Shown piece after piece: positions 26,586-33,935 of a DNA stretch of 64,000 nucleotides (position 1 is the stretch's first letter; each line of letters opens with the position of its first letter). The position numbers were made by a program, and so were the translations under genes. The stretch lies in contig NZ_PYOD01000014.1 of NCBI RefSeq assembly GCF_003026285.1, positions 50,395 through 114,394 on the forward strand, given 5' to 3'. Source of the DNA: Photobacterium profundum. GTDB taxonomy: Bacteria; Pseudomonadota; Gammaproteobacteria; Enterobacterales; Vibrionaceae. The notes beneath the pieces are model-generated. The model was not told where the DNA came from, searched no databases, and saw only the letters and a program-made list of their open reading frames with translations.

Positions 26586-26891
26586 ATGAAAAAGTCTAAT
26601 ATTGTAATCGCAACTATGCTTATCGCTTTCTCTTCAATGTCTTTTGCTGGATTGAAAGTGGTTGATTCACCAAATGGAGCGTGGGTGACTGTGACGGATA
26701 ATGGAAAGCCTGTTGAGAATGCTGTTGTATCGGCGGTGAACGTTCCACAATCAAAAGCTGAGTTTAAAACAAATGATAAGGGGCGTGTATTTGTACCGCT
26801 TGCGATAAACCAATCAAGATCAGTGAAGTACAAAGCAGTTACGCAGGAAGGCAAAGAATTTAGTCGTTTTGCATTCCACGGTAAAAGCTAA
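26586..26891 (+). CDS. Small secreted hypothetical protein, 101 aa
   Basis: From the ATG at 26586, a signal peptide (MKKSNIVIATMLIAFSSMSFA) precedes a mature domain of about 80 residues. The mature part has a beta-sandwich-like pattern with DSPNGAWVTVTDNGKPVENAVVS and TNDKGRVFVPL, as in carboxypeptidase-regulatory or Ig-like domains. A periplasmic location is likely. The shared regulator box with the RND pump suggests that it is made under the same stress, but its function is unknown. Confidence 0.8.
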   Translation: MKKSNIVIATMLIAFSSMSFAGLKVVDSPNGAWVTVTDNGKPVENAVVSAVNVPQSKAEFKTNDKGRVFVPLAINQSRSVKYKAVTQEGKEFSRFAFHGKS

Positions 26892-27001
26892 GTAATAGCT
26901 GAGCATATAGCGGCTTATAACTCTATGGCGTCAAAGCGAATAGATTCGCAATGACGCTTTACTTAAGTGTGCTATCTATTTTTATCCTCATTAGAGGCAG
27001 T

Positions 27002-27148
27002 ATGAATAAGTCAGATTTTACTTGTCATTATGCCCTGAGCATTATTGCTGTGATAGTGCTTGTTTGCGCTTCAATATACTTATACGAAATAGATTATATG
27101 CAGTTAATATTAACAGTATTGTTGAAGAGAGGCGAAGTTGTCCCTTAA
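27002..27148 (+). CDS. Possible small membrane protein, 48 aa
   Basis: From the ATG at 27002 (AGAGG upstream) the frame encodes one predicted transmembrane helix (HYALSIIAVIVLVCASIYLY) between short polar ends. I recognise no family. It ends about 90 bp before the Fur box of the iron transporter. It could also be a chance frame. Confidence 0.3.
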   Translation: MNKSDFTCHYALSIIAVIVLVCASIYLYEIDYMQLILTVLLKRGEVVP

Positions 27149-27239
27149 TAGCGCTGGAAGATTACACGTTAATCCATAATATAAGTAAGGTTTTCTTGGT
27201 AAAATTGAAAGCTAATATTCCAATTAACGATATTTAAAT

Positions 27240-27254
27240 TGATAATTATTATCA
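27240..27254 (+). promoter_or_regulatory. Fur box
   Basis: TGATAAT-T-ATTATCA, a perfect 7-1-7 inverted repeat of the ferric uptake regulator type. It lies 40 bp before the start of the iron-complex binding protein gene, so iron-replete repression of the three-gene operon is expected. Confidence 0.85.
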
Positions 27255-27294
27255 TTAGTATTGGCGTTAAATATCTTTATTGTTGTTAAATAGA

Positions 27295-28452
27295 ATGAAA
27301 AACGCGTTTAAACTACTTTGTCTCTCATCGGCACTATTCTCATTTTCGTCAATTGCTGCTCAATTTCCCGTCACTGTTACTGATGTTTCTGGTCGTCAGG
27401 TTACGATTGAGTCACAACCTGAAAATATCGCTTTATCGACCGGTCGTGTTTTTCCATTACTAGAAATTATTTATCAGCAAGAAGCTGCTGACCATCTTGT
27501 TGCTTGGCGTGATGATATGCGCGTTTCTGCTCCTAGTATGTATGCCAATTACATTAAAGATTTCCCACAACTAAAAGATGTCCCACATATTGGGAAGATT
27601 AAATCTGGCGAATTTGATACTGAACGCTTTATTAATATGAAGATAAGACCGGATCTTTTTGTTGTCGATATTTCAAATGTAAAACTGGCAGAAGAAAAAG
27701 GGCTTATTGCTAAATTAGATAAACTTGGCATTAAAGTTATTGCTATCGATTTTCGTGAAGATCCCGTAAAAAATACTGTGAAATCTGTGACAACGTTAGC
27801 TAAAGCGCTAGGTAAAGATGAGCAAGGCAAAGCATTTGCCAATTATTATCAACAGCATGTGAAAAACTTAACGGATGTTGTTGCGACATTACCTGCGTCA
27901 GAACTCAATAAGCGCGTATTCATAGAGCGTGCGGCGGGTTATGACGGTTCTTGTTGCCAAACATTTGCGACCGGTAATATGGGCGCATATATCCCTTATT
28001 TAAAAGCAACCAATATTGCAGACAAACCCCTAAAAGGTGCTATTACAGGGCAGATGTCACCAGAAAGTGTGATAAGTAACCAGCCAGATGTGTACATCAT
28101 GCAAACAACGGGCTGGATTGACAAAAAAGGAAATGCAACGAGTGGCGTTCCATTTGGTTATGCACCTCTGAATCAGGCTGCTATTAGCAAAGCAACAAGC
28201 AAGTTGATGGACCGTTCGTGGTTAAAAGCTATGAATGCTTACCAGAACAAGAACGTGTATTCGATTTATATGCCTTTCTATAACTCGCCGTACAATTTAG
28301 TGGCGATGGAATATTTTGCCAAGTGGATTCATCCGGAGCAGTTCAAAGACTTGAATCCAGAGAAAACATTTGAAGAGATGAACCTGAAGTTTGCGAACCG
28401 TAAAGCGTCAGGTGTATTTGGGCAAAATAACTTCGAGGTAATGAAGAAGTGA
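27295..28452 (+). CDS. Iron-complex ABC transporter substrate-binding protein
   Basis: 385 residues from the ATG at 27295; the upstream TTG at 27280 is not needed because the signal peptide begins here (MKNAFKLLCLSSALFSFSSIAA). The mature protein is a type III periplasmic binding protein of the FecB/BtuF kind (VTDVSGRQVTIESQPENIAL at the start, IRPDLFVVDI, AYQNKNVYSIYMPFYNSPYN). It would deliver a siderophore or other ferric chelate to the permease. A Fur box precedes it, and the permease start overlaps its stop by 4 bp. The ligand cannot be inferred. Confidence 0.92.
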   Translation: MKNAFKLLCLSSALFSFSSIAAQFPVTVTDVSGRQVTIESQPENIALSTGRVFPLLEIIYQQEAADHLVAWRDDMRVSAPSMYANYIKDFPQLKDVPHIGKIKSGEFDTERFINMKIRPDLFVVDISNVKLAEEKGLIAKLDKLGIKVIAIDFREDPVKNTVKSVTTLAKALGKDEQGKAFANYYQQHVKNLTDVVATLPASELNKRVFIERAAGYDGSCCQTFATGNMGAYIPYLKATNIADKPLKGAITGQMSPESVISNQPDVYIMQTTGWIDKKGNATSGVPFGYAPLNQAAISKATSKLMDRSWLKAMNAYQNKNVYSIYMPFYNSPYNLVAMEYFAKWIHPEQFKDLNPEKTFEEMNLKFANRKASGVFGQNNFEVMKK

Positions 28453-29495
28453 GTTCAATTGCACTTGAGTTAACTGCTCATCGTGCTCGTAATCAGAAAA
28501 AGAAGATTGCCTTGGCAGTCTTCTTTATTATGAGCATTATTTGCTTAATTGCAGATATTCTTATTGGATCGCAAGGTTTGACCCTTGACCAAGTATTGAA
28601 TGGTATTTTTCATCCATCGTCGAGTGATATTGCTAGCCGTATCATTATTTGGGATATTCGTATGCCAATGTCATTGATGGCACCTTTAGTGGGTGGGGCT
28701 TTAGCATTAGCTGGGGCGCAAATGCAAACCACGCTGAATAATCCACTCGCCGATCCTTATACGTTCGGCGTGTCGGCTGCTGCGGGTTTTGGTGCGTCTT
28801 TAGTTATTACTAATGTGATTGCTATTCCATTTATTCCGGTCGAATACCAAGTTGCATTCATGGCGTTCATTATGTGCTTGTTAACGACATTCATGATTGC
28901 TGGCGTGTCTTCTATAAAACGCGTATCGATAGAAGGTGTAATGCTATTTGGTGTGGCAATCATGTTTGCCTACGACAGCATGCTAACTATGATGCAATAC
29001 ATTGCGACAGAGACACAGTTGCAAACTTTAGTGTTTTGGCAAATGGGATCATTAGATCGTGGCAGCTGGGAAAAAATTACGGTTTTAGCGATTCTGTTAC
29101 CTATCGTACTTGCCATTATGATGAAGGATTCATGGAAATTATCGACGCTTAAAATTGGTCAGGAACGTGCAGAATCAATGGGGATCAATGTTAATCGGTT
29201 ACGCGTTAAAACCTTATTATTAGTGTCTGTTATTACATCTCTTTCGGTTTCTTTTGTTGGTGCTGTTGGTTTTGTTGGGCTTGTTGCACCGCATATTGCC
29301 CGAATGATCTTAGGTGAAGATCAACGTTATTTCTTACCTGCTTCTTTCTTGCTGGGGGCGGTCTTATTAGAGCTGGCTTCTATTGCCAGTAAATCAATTA
29401 TGCCGGGTATTATTCTGCCTTTAACCGTTGTGATGTCGATGGTGGGTATACCGTTCTTTATTTTCCTAATTGTGAAAAAGGGCGGTAAGTTCTAA
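28449..29495 (+). CDS. FecCD-type ABC transporter permease
   Basis: 348 residues starting at a GTG that overlaps the binding protein stop. About nine or ten transmembrane helices. Family motifs include RMPMSLMAPLVGGALALAGAQ, NNPLADPYTFGVSAAAGFGA and the C-terminal GAVGFVGLVAPHIARMILGEDQR, which contacts the ATPase. It is the inner-membrane channel of the iron-complex importer. The next gene overlaps by one base. Confidence 0.95.
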   Translation: MSSIALELTAHRARNQKKKIALAVFFIMSIICLIADILIGSQGLTLDQVLNGIFHPSSSDIASRIIIWDIRMPMSLMAPLVGGALALAGAQMQTTLNNPLADPYTFGVSAAAGFGASLVITNVIAIPFIPVEYQVAFMAFIMCLLTTFMIAGVSSIKRVSIEGVMLFGVAIMFAYDSMLTMMQYIATETQLQTLVFWQMGSLDRGSWEKITVLAILLPIVLAIMMKDSWKLSTLKIGQERAESMGINVNRLRVKTLLLVSVITSLSVSFVGAVGFVGLVAPHIARMILGEDQRYFLPASFLLGAVLLELASIASKSIMPGIILPLTVVMSMVGIPFFIFLIVKKGGKF

Positions 29496-30241
29496 TGGCG
29501 CTTAAAATTAGTAATCTCTCAGTGTCATTTGGCGGTAACCGCGTGTTGAATGACCTGACAATTCCAGAAATTCATGCTGGTGAAATGGTCTCGTTAATTG
29601 GTAAGAACGGGGCAGGGAAGTCGACGGTACTCAAACAGATGACCAAGCTGATCCGATTTGATCCTCATTTGATTACCTTGGCTGGTAAGCCGTTGGTTCT
29701 TGATGAAATTGGTTATTTGCCTCAAGACCACCGTATTACCGCAAGTATCAGTGTTGTCGAATTACTTATTACGACCATGCATGTTGGATCAAACTCATTA
29801 TTTACCAAAGCCGATAGTGCAGAAAATGCATTAGCTTTATTGCATAGCATTGGCATTATTCATTTAGCGAACAAAATTTGTACTGAGTTATCTGGTGGTG
29901 AAAGCCAAATGGTCGGCTTAGCACAAGCGGTTATCAATAAACCCAAAGTGTTGATATTAGATGAACCAACGTCAGCACTGGATATGAGTAATCAGCTTAA
30001 ACTGCTTGAGTATGTAAAATTGTATACGCGCCAGTATTCAGCGTGCGCTTTAATGGTGGTACATGATTTGAACCTCGCGATTCAGTATTCCAATAAAGTG
30101 GCAGCATTACATGACGGACGACTTTTTGCGTATGGTGAACCGACGCATATTATTGATGAACAATTAATCAAAGACTTATTTAATGTGAAATCCCAAATCA
30201 TTCAGCTCGATGACTATCCCGTGGTTGTCGTGCGTTCGTAG
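29495..30241 (+). CDS. Iron-complex ABC transporter ATP-binding protein
   Basis: 248 residues. It has Walker A (GKNGAGKST), Q-loop region (YLPQDH), the ABC signature (LSGGESQMVGLAQA), Walker B (VLILDEPTSAL) and the H-loop (VVHDLNLAIQYSN). FepC/BtuD-like energy subunit acting on the cytoplasmic face of the permease. The signature reads SGGES rather than the more usual SGGER/Q. Last gene of the Fur-boxed operon, followed by a strong terminator. Confidence 0.96.
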   Translation: MALKISNLSVSFGGNRVLNDLTIPEIHAGEMVSLIGKNGAGKSTVLKQMTKLIRFDPHLITLAGKPLVLDEIGYLPQDHRITASISVVELLITTMHVGSNSLFTKADSAENALALLHSIGIIHLANKICTELSGGESQMVGLAQAVINKPKVLILDEPTSALDMSNQLKLLEYVKLYTRQYSACALMVVHDLNLAIQYSNKVAALHDGRLFAYGEPTHIIDEQLIKDLFNVKSQIIQLDDYPVVVVRS

Positions 30242-30270
30242 TTTTTTGCGATAACACTTAATCAAAAAGA

Positions 30271-30312
30271 AAAGCCCATATAACCCATGTTTTAATCGGT
30301 TATGTGGGCTTT
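30271..30312. terminator. Bidirectional Rho-independent terminator
   Basis: AAAGCCCATATAACC and GGTTATGTGGGCTTT form a 15-bp stem with one G-U pair. It lies between the convergent ABC operon and the XRE gene. Confidence 0.85.
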
Positions 30313-30338
30313 AGTATCTTTAGCTTTCAAGATTACCG

Positions 30339-30563
30339 CTAGCTTTGTTGTTCGTTGCTATTGGCTTCGAACTCCAGAATATCACCAGGCTGACATTCTA
30401 ATACCTCACATAATTTAGCGAGTGTGGAGAAACGGACGGCTTTCGCTTTTCCGTTTTTTAATACAGACAAGTTGGCTTCGGTAATTTCTACCAGCTGCGC
30501 TAAGGTCTTTAAGCGCATTTTCCGTTTTGCCATCATCACATCTAAGTTAATACGAATAGTCAT
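30339..30563 (-). CDS. Small XRE-family DNA-binding regulator
   Basis: 74 residues with a Cro/CI-type helix-turn-helix (MMAKRKMRLKTLAQLVEITEANLSVLKNGKAKAVRFSTLAKLCEVL in three consecutive segments) and the common ending QPGDILEFEAN. Homologues are typically co-transcribed with DUF2975 membrane proteins, as here (10-bp gap to the upstream gene). Probably autoregulates this two-gene operon, for which ATTATCG-N5-CGATAAT at 31186-31204 is a candidate operator. Confidence 0.92.
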   Translation of the reverse strand: MTIRINLDVMMAKRKMRLKTLAQLVEITEANLSVLKNGKAKAVRFSTLAKLCEVLECQPGDILEFEANSNEQQS

Positions 30564-30572
30564 TATGACTCC

Positions 30573-31121
30573 TTAAATCGTGTGGCTGTTTTCATCGGCA
30601 AGAGTGTATCCTTCCTTCATCACCCATGAAATGATCAGAACAATAAATCCGAAGACTATAGTCAAAAAATCCATACCAACAAAGCTAATTGCTAGCATGC
30701 GCTCACCAGGAGGGTTATTAAACGATAAAATTACCGACATTAACGCGCCATATATTACAGAAGCGCCAACCCAATAGAACACGCTGTAACCTAATTGTTG
30801 ATAGTAGTTGGCATTTTCAAGGGTGAATATTTCGTTTTTTTCGTAGTTGCGAAATAAACGAATTAGCACTGTTAAAGCATACATAATGATACTGCACAGT
30901 AATAAACTAGCGACTACCGCCAAAATGCGCGTCGTGAGTGTGAACGGCAGCTGCGTGTAACTGTCGAAGTCATAACTGAGTTGAATAATACCGCGCGAGG
31001 TTAAAAAGTCGTACGGTGTTTCAACGGTTAGCCAGTAGTAACACACCGCAATAGGTGTAAGTGCAAAAAAGAACTGAAATAACAAACGGGCACGGCGACT
31101 TTGTTTTTGAATCTTAGACAT
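30573..31121 (-). CDS. DUF2975 membrane protein
   Basis: 182 residues with four transmembrane helices (about 10-28, 55-85, 110-135, 145-170). Basic N-terminus (KIQKQSRRARLLFQFFFALTPI) and the RLFRNYEKNEIFTLENANYYQQLGY stretch between helices match DUF2975. It is upstream of, and probably co-transcribed with, a small XRE regulator. The function is not known; the pairing resembles membrane-sensor/regulator or toxin-like modules but nothing proves it. Confidence 0.88.
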   Translation of the reverse strand: MSKIQKQSRRARLLFQFFFALTPIAVCYYWLTVETPYDFLTSRGIIQLSYDFDSYTQLPFTLTTRILAVVASLLLCSIIMYALTVLIRLFRNYEKNEIFTLENANYYQQLGYSVFYWVGASVIYGALMSVILSFNNPPGERMLAISFVGMDFLTIVFGFIVLIISWVMKEGYTLADENSHTI

Positions 31122-31440
31122 AACGAACTTCCTGTTAAGTGGATGTGCAAATACTAAGATTATTTCAATCGAAGATCAATGTATAATTATCGTTTATCGA
31201 TAATAAATTATTGTTATGGTTTGTTGGAATATTTTGTTTATGATTTTACTTTGTAAGATATCCTCTACTTATTAGTACTGTGTGCTGAGTGAAGTAGTTG
31301 ATTTATATAAATAATCAATTTGCGTTGAAAAAAGCATTTCAATATGCAAATCATGACATAAAATTACGATATAGCAGCTGTTAAAACTTGGTACAGAAAA
31401 TGCTTTATAGTATGCCTTATCTACTAAGGGAATGTTGTAT
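31122..31440. other. Intergenic region with inverted repeat
   Basis: No coding region is supported. ATTATCG (31186-31192) and CGATAAT (31198-31204) form an inverted repeat with a 5-bp spacer, about 65 bp upstream of the DUF2975 gene. It is a candidate operator for the XRE regulator. Confidence 0.4.
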
Positions 31441-31692
31441 ATGAGTTTTATCATCGATAGACAGTTAACTAATAAATTAAAGAACAGTTATGCAAAGCTC
31501 ATTCAATTCAGGGAAAAGCATCCAGAACTCGAAGAGGTAAATGCTGCTAAAATATTATTAGTTAAAGAAGAACATTTGCTTAAAGCGTTTCTTCAGGCTT
31601 ATAACGGCGAAAAACGAACAAGTATTGATATTAAGTCATTACCAGAAGTTAATATGGGTACAAAAATTCATGAATGCAGAAGCGATCTTTAA
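31441..31692 (+). CDS. Small hypothetical protein, 83 aa
   Basis: From the ATG at 31441, which has AAGGGA at good spacing; an ATG at 31432 is too close to it. The sequence is helical and charged (LTNKLKNSYAKLIQFREKHP), with no signal or membrane segment, and probably cytoplasmic. I recognise no family. It lies 100 bp before the adenine riboswitch but need not be in the same transcript. Confidence 0.6.
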   Translation: MSFIIDRQLTNKLKNSYAKLIQFREKHPELEEVNAAKILLVKEEHLLKAFLQAYNGEKRTSIDIKSLPEVNMGTKIHECRSDL

Positions 31693-31798
31693 TTAATTGA
31701 TTTGTTGATTGCGCCATCGTATGAAGTATGGAAAAATTCAGTAGTAACTTTACCAAAATGATTAAGCTGTTTAGTGCTTGTAATAATTGGTAAAGTTA

Positions 31799-31865
31799 CT
31801 TCGTATAACCCCACTTATAGGGTGTGGGGGTCTCTACCAGAATCCGTAAAATTCTGATTACGAAG
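31799..31865 (+). ncRNA. Adenine-sensing purine riboswitch aptamer
   Basis: The full purine aptamer can be traced. P1 pairs CTTCGTA with TACGAAG. P2 is CCCCAC/GTGGGG-like with a 7-nt loop TTATAGG. J2/3 is TCTCTACC (consensus UNUCUACC). P3 CAGAAT/ATTCTG is closed by loop CCGTAAA. The specificity position is T (A-T-T-A before CGAAG), which marks the adenine class, not guanine. It precedes an adenine deaminase gene, matching the known Vibrio vulnificus arrangement. Confidence 0.93.
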
Positions 31866-31949
31866 AGTTGAGTGATTGATCGCTTTTCTCTTTGTATGTC
31901 TAAAAACTGCTGAGTAGAAAGGCTGTTAATCTAAACCCCATTAGATTAA
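31859..31949 (+). promoter_or_regulatory. Probable expression platform of the adenine riboswitch
   Basis: The P1 3' strand and following bases (TACGAAGAG, 31859-31867) can pair with CTCTTTGTA (31888-31896), nine pairs with one G-U, which would exclude P1. Further on, TTAATCTAA (31926-31934) and TTAGATTAA (31941-31949) form a perfect hairpin that ends just before the ribosome site of the deaminase gene. No T-run follows, so translational control is more likely than termination. Confidence 0.5.
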
Positions 31950-31958
31950 GAGTATGAT

Positions 31959-32963
31959 ATGAAAGACTTTATTAACGGATTACCAAAAGTTGAGCTTCAC
32001 CTTCATATAGAAGGTTCGCTAGAGCCTGAGCTTATGTTTGAGCTAGCTAAACGTAATCAGGTACAGATTCCCTTTCAATCGCCACAAGAAGTTCACGACG
32101 CATACCAATTTCATAATCTTCAATCGTTTCTTGATATCTATTACCAGGGGGCAAACGTATTAATTCATGAACAAGATTTCTTTGATCTTACCTGGGCATA
32201 TTTACTCCGCTGTAAAGAAGACAACGTTGTACACACCGAAATTTTCTTCGATCCTCAAACTCATACCGATCGTGGTATTGCTTTTAATACTGTCGTGAGC
32301 GGAATACACCGTGCCCTTGAGGAGGCTAATAAAATATTGGGTATTTCGAGCCAGTTAATTATGTGCTTCTTACGCCATCTAGACGAAACGGCTGCGTTGG
32401 CAACGCTTGAACAAGCTATACCGTATAAAGATAAAATCATCGGTGTGGGTTTGGATTCTTCAGAGCAAGGTCACCCACCAGAGAAATTCGCGAAGGTGTT
32501 CCAAAAGGCATTGAATGAAGGGTTCTTGACAGTCGCTCATGCCGGTGAAGAAGGGCCAGCACAGAATATTCACGATGCACTTAGTATGTTGGGCATTACG
32601 CGTATTGATCACGGCGTTCGCTGTGTCGAAGATCACGCATTAGTTGCAAAGCTGATTGAAAATCGTACGCCATTAACGGTATGCCCATTATCGAACATTA
32701 AGTTAAAAGTATTCGATAAAATGGAACAGCACAATATTGTCGATTTATTGCGCAAAGGTGTGTGTGTAACAATTAACTCTGATGACCCTGCATATTTCGG
32801 TGGCTATATGAATGCGAATTTTCATGCGGTGGCAAATTCACATTCAATGACAAAGAATGAGGTTGCACAGTTTACAAGGAACGGTATCGAAGCAAGTTTC
32901 ATTTCAGACGATGAAAAAGCCCGTTTAGTTGTGCTGGTAGATACATATATGATGAAAGGGTAA
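31959..32963 (+). CDS. Adenine deaminase (adenine aminohydrolase; adenosine deaminase-like)
   Basis: 334 residues of the metal-dependent amidohydrolase fold. Motifs are VELHLHIEGSLEP (metal-binding HxH), HAGEEGP (metal-binding His and catalytic Glu), DHGVRC and NSDDPAYFGGY (metal-binding and catalytic Asp). The EIFFDPQTHTDRG and VGLDSSEQGHPPEKF stretches match the adenine deaminase subgroup (such as PA0148-type) better than true adenosine deaminases. It would convert adenine to hypoxanthine for purine salvage in the cytoplasm. The adenine riboswitch in its leader agrees with adenine as substrate. In Vibrio the orthologue is often named add. Confidence 0.92.
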   Translation: MKDFINGLPKVELHLHIEGSLEPELMFELAKRNQVQIPFQSPQEVHDAYQFHNLQSFLDIYYQGANVLIHEQDFFDLTWAYLLRCKEDNVVHTEIFFDPQTHTDRGIAFNTVVSGIHRALEEANKILGISSQLIMCFLRHLDETAALATLEQAIPYKDKIIGVGLDSSEQGHPPEKFAKVFQKALNEGFLTVAHAGEEGPAQNIHDALSMLGITRIDHGVRCVEDHALVAKLIENRTPLTVCPLSNIKLKVFDKMEQHNIVDLLRKGVCVTINSDDPAYFGGYMNANFHAVANSHSMTKNEVAQFTRNGIEASFISDDEKARLVVLVDTYMMKG

Positions 32964-33231
32964 GGAAGAGTGTACAGCTATTATCCGAAATAGGGGGTAT
33001 CTATAGGTGCATCCAAATTTGCATACTAATTAATCAGCAGTCTAAGCTTTTAAATATAAAAACGGATAATGTCCGCATTCAGGTTGATATATAGATGATC
33101 TTTTGTAAATACAAAGATACTATCATTTGCTATATCAATAACCTCTCACCTCGTTATTTGAGTTGTGAACGAGTGATGTGAGGAATGTAGAATTTATTTT
33201 GAAATACATAATTTAAAGACAAGGGATTTTC

Positions 33232-33717
33232 ATGAAAAAGGCAGTTGTGCTATTGGCGTTATTAGCGCTTGTTGGTTGTGATGAAGACGATGTAAAAGAT
33301 ATTCTAAAGGGTCAAACAAAAGTGTTTGCTGTTTCTGGTGTACAAGTTGAAGGTTCAACGACAGGTTTACCTGATGGTTATTATGAATTAAGCGAGCTTA
33401 ACGCTGATACAAAAGCCTTACTGCCTAATGATTTTCCTGATGGTATTAAAGCAGATTTAACTAACGCTGGTATCACAGTGCACGCAGAGTCATGCGGTCA
33501 AATTGTGGTTGGTGATGAAGGGCTGTGTTTTGAAAGTGGCAATAAAGCCTGTGTACCCGATGAAATTAAGAAAGTGGGTTTAGACGTTTACAAAATTGAT
33601 TTAGATGACATTAAAACAGCGCAAAATTTAGATTTTTACCCAACCTTAGCGGCTGAATTGGGTGGCCTGTTTGTTCAAATCGATTATGATGATGTTAGTT
33701 GCTCTACACTGAACTAA
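33232..33717 (+). CDS. Hypothetical lipoprotein, 161 aa
   Basis: Lipoprotein signal with lipobox LALVGC after MKKAVVLLAL; the next residues are DEDD, and the Asp after Cys would favour inner-membrane retention under the E. coli rule. The mature part is acidic with four cysteines (ESCGQIVVG, EGLCFESGNKACVPDE, DVSCSTLN) that may form disulfides. I recognise no family. AAGGG precedes the start. A terminator follows. Confidence 0.8.
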   Translation: MKKAVVLLALLALVGCDEDDVKDILKGQTKVFAVSGVQVEGSTTGLPDGYYELSELNADTKALLPNDFPDGIKADLTNAGITVHAESCGQIVVGDEGLCFESGNKACVPDEIKKVGLDVYKIDLDDIKTAQNLDFYPTLAAELGGLFVQIDYDDVSCSTLN

Positions 33718-33739
33718 CGATTACACATAGTTAAACTTT

Positions 33740-33769
33740 AAAGCCATATCATAATGATGTGGCTTTTTT
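33740..33769 (+). terminator. Rho-independent terminator after the lipoprotein gene
   Basis: AAGCCATATCA and TGATGTGGCTT pair with one G-U, followed by TTTTTT. Confidence 0.85.
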
Positions 33770-33935
33770 GTTTTTATAACTTAACATCAAATGAGAGTGA
33801 CTTATCTTTCTTATTTGTCGATGTAATACCATCACGCTAAAAAGATGAGGTCAATCGCACTCCAATGTTTCAACTATCTTCGTATTTTTCTGTTTGGGTA
33901 TACTGCCCAAATTTTTATAAACAAGGAAGTGCGAT

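Noticed and set aside
26951..27001. Longer start for the 48-residue membrane protein
   Set aside because: The ATG at 27002 has a ribosome site; the upstream extension overlaps only AT-rich intergenic sequence.
27003..27237. 71-codon plus-strand frame at 27022-27237
   Set aside because: Overlaps the possible small membrane protein in another frame and has no ribosome site or domain.
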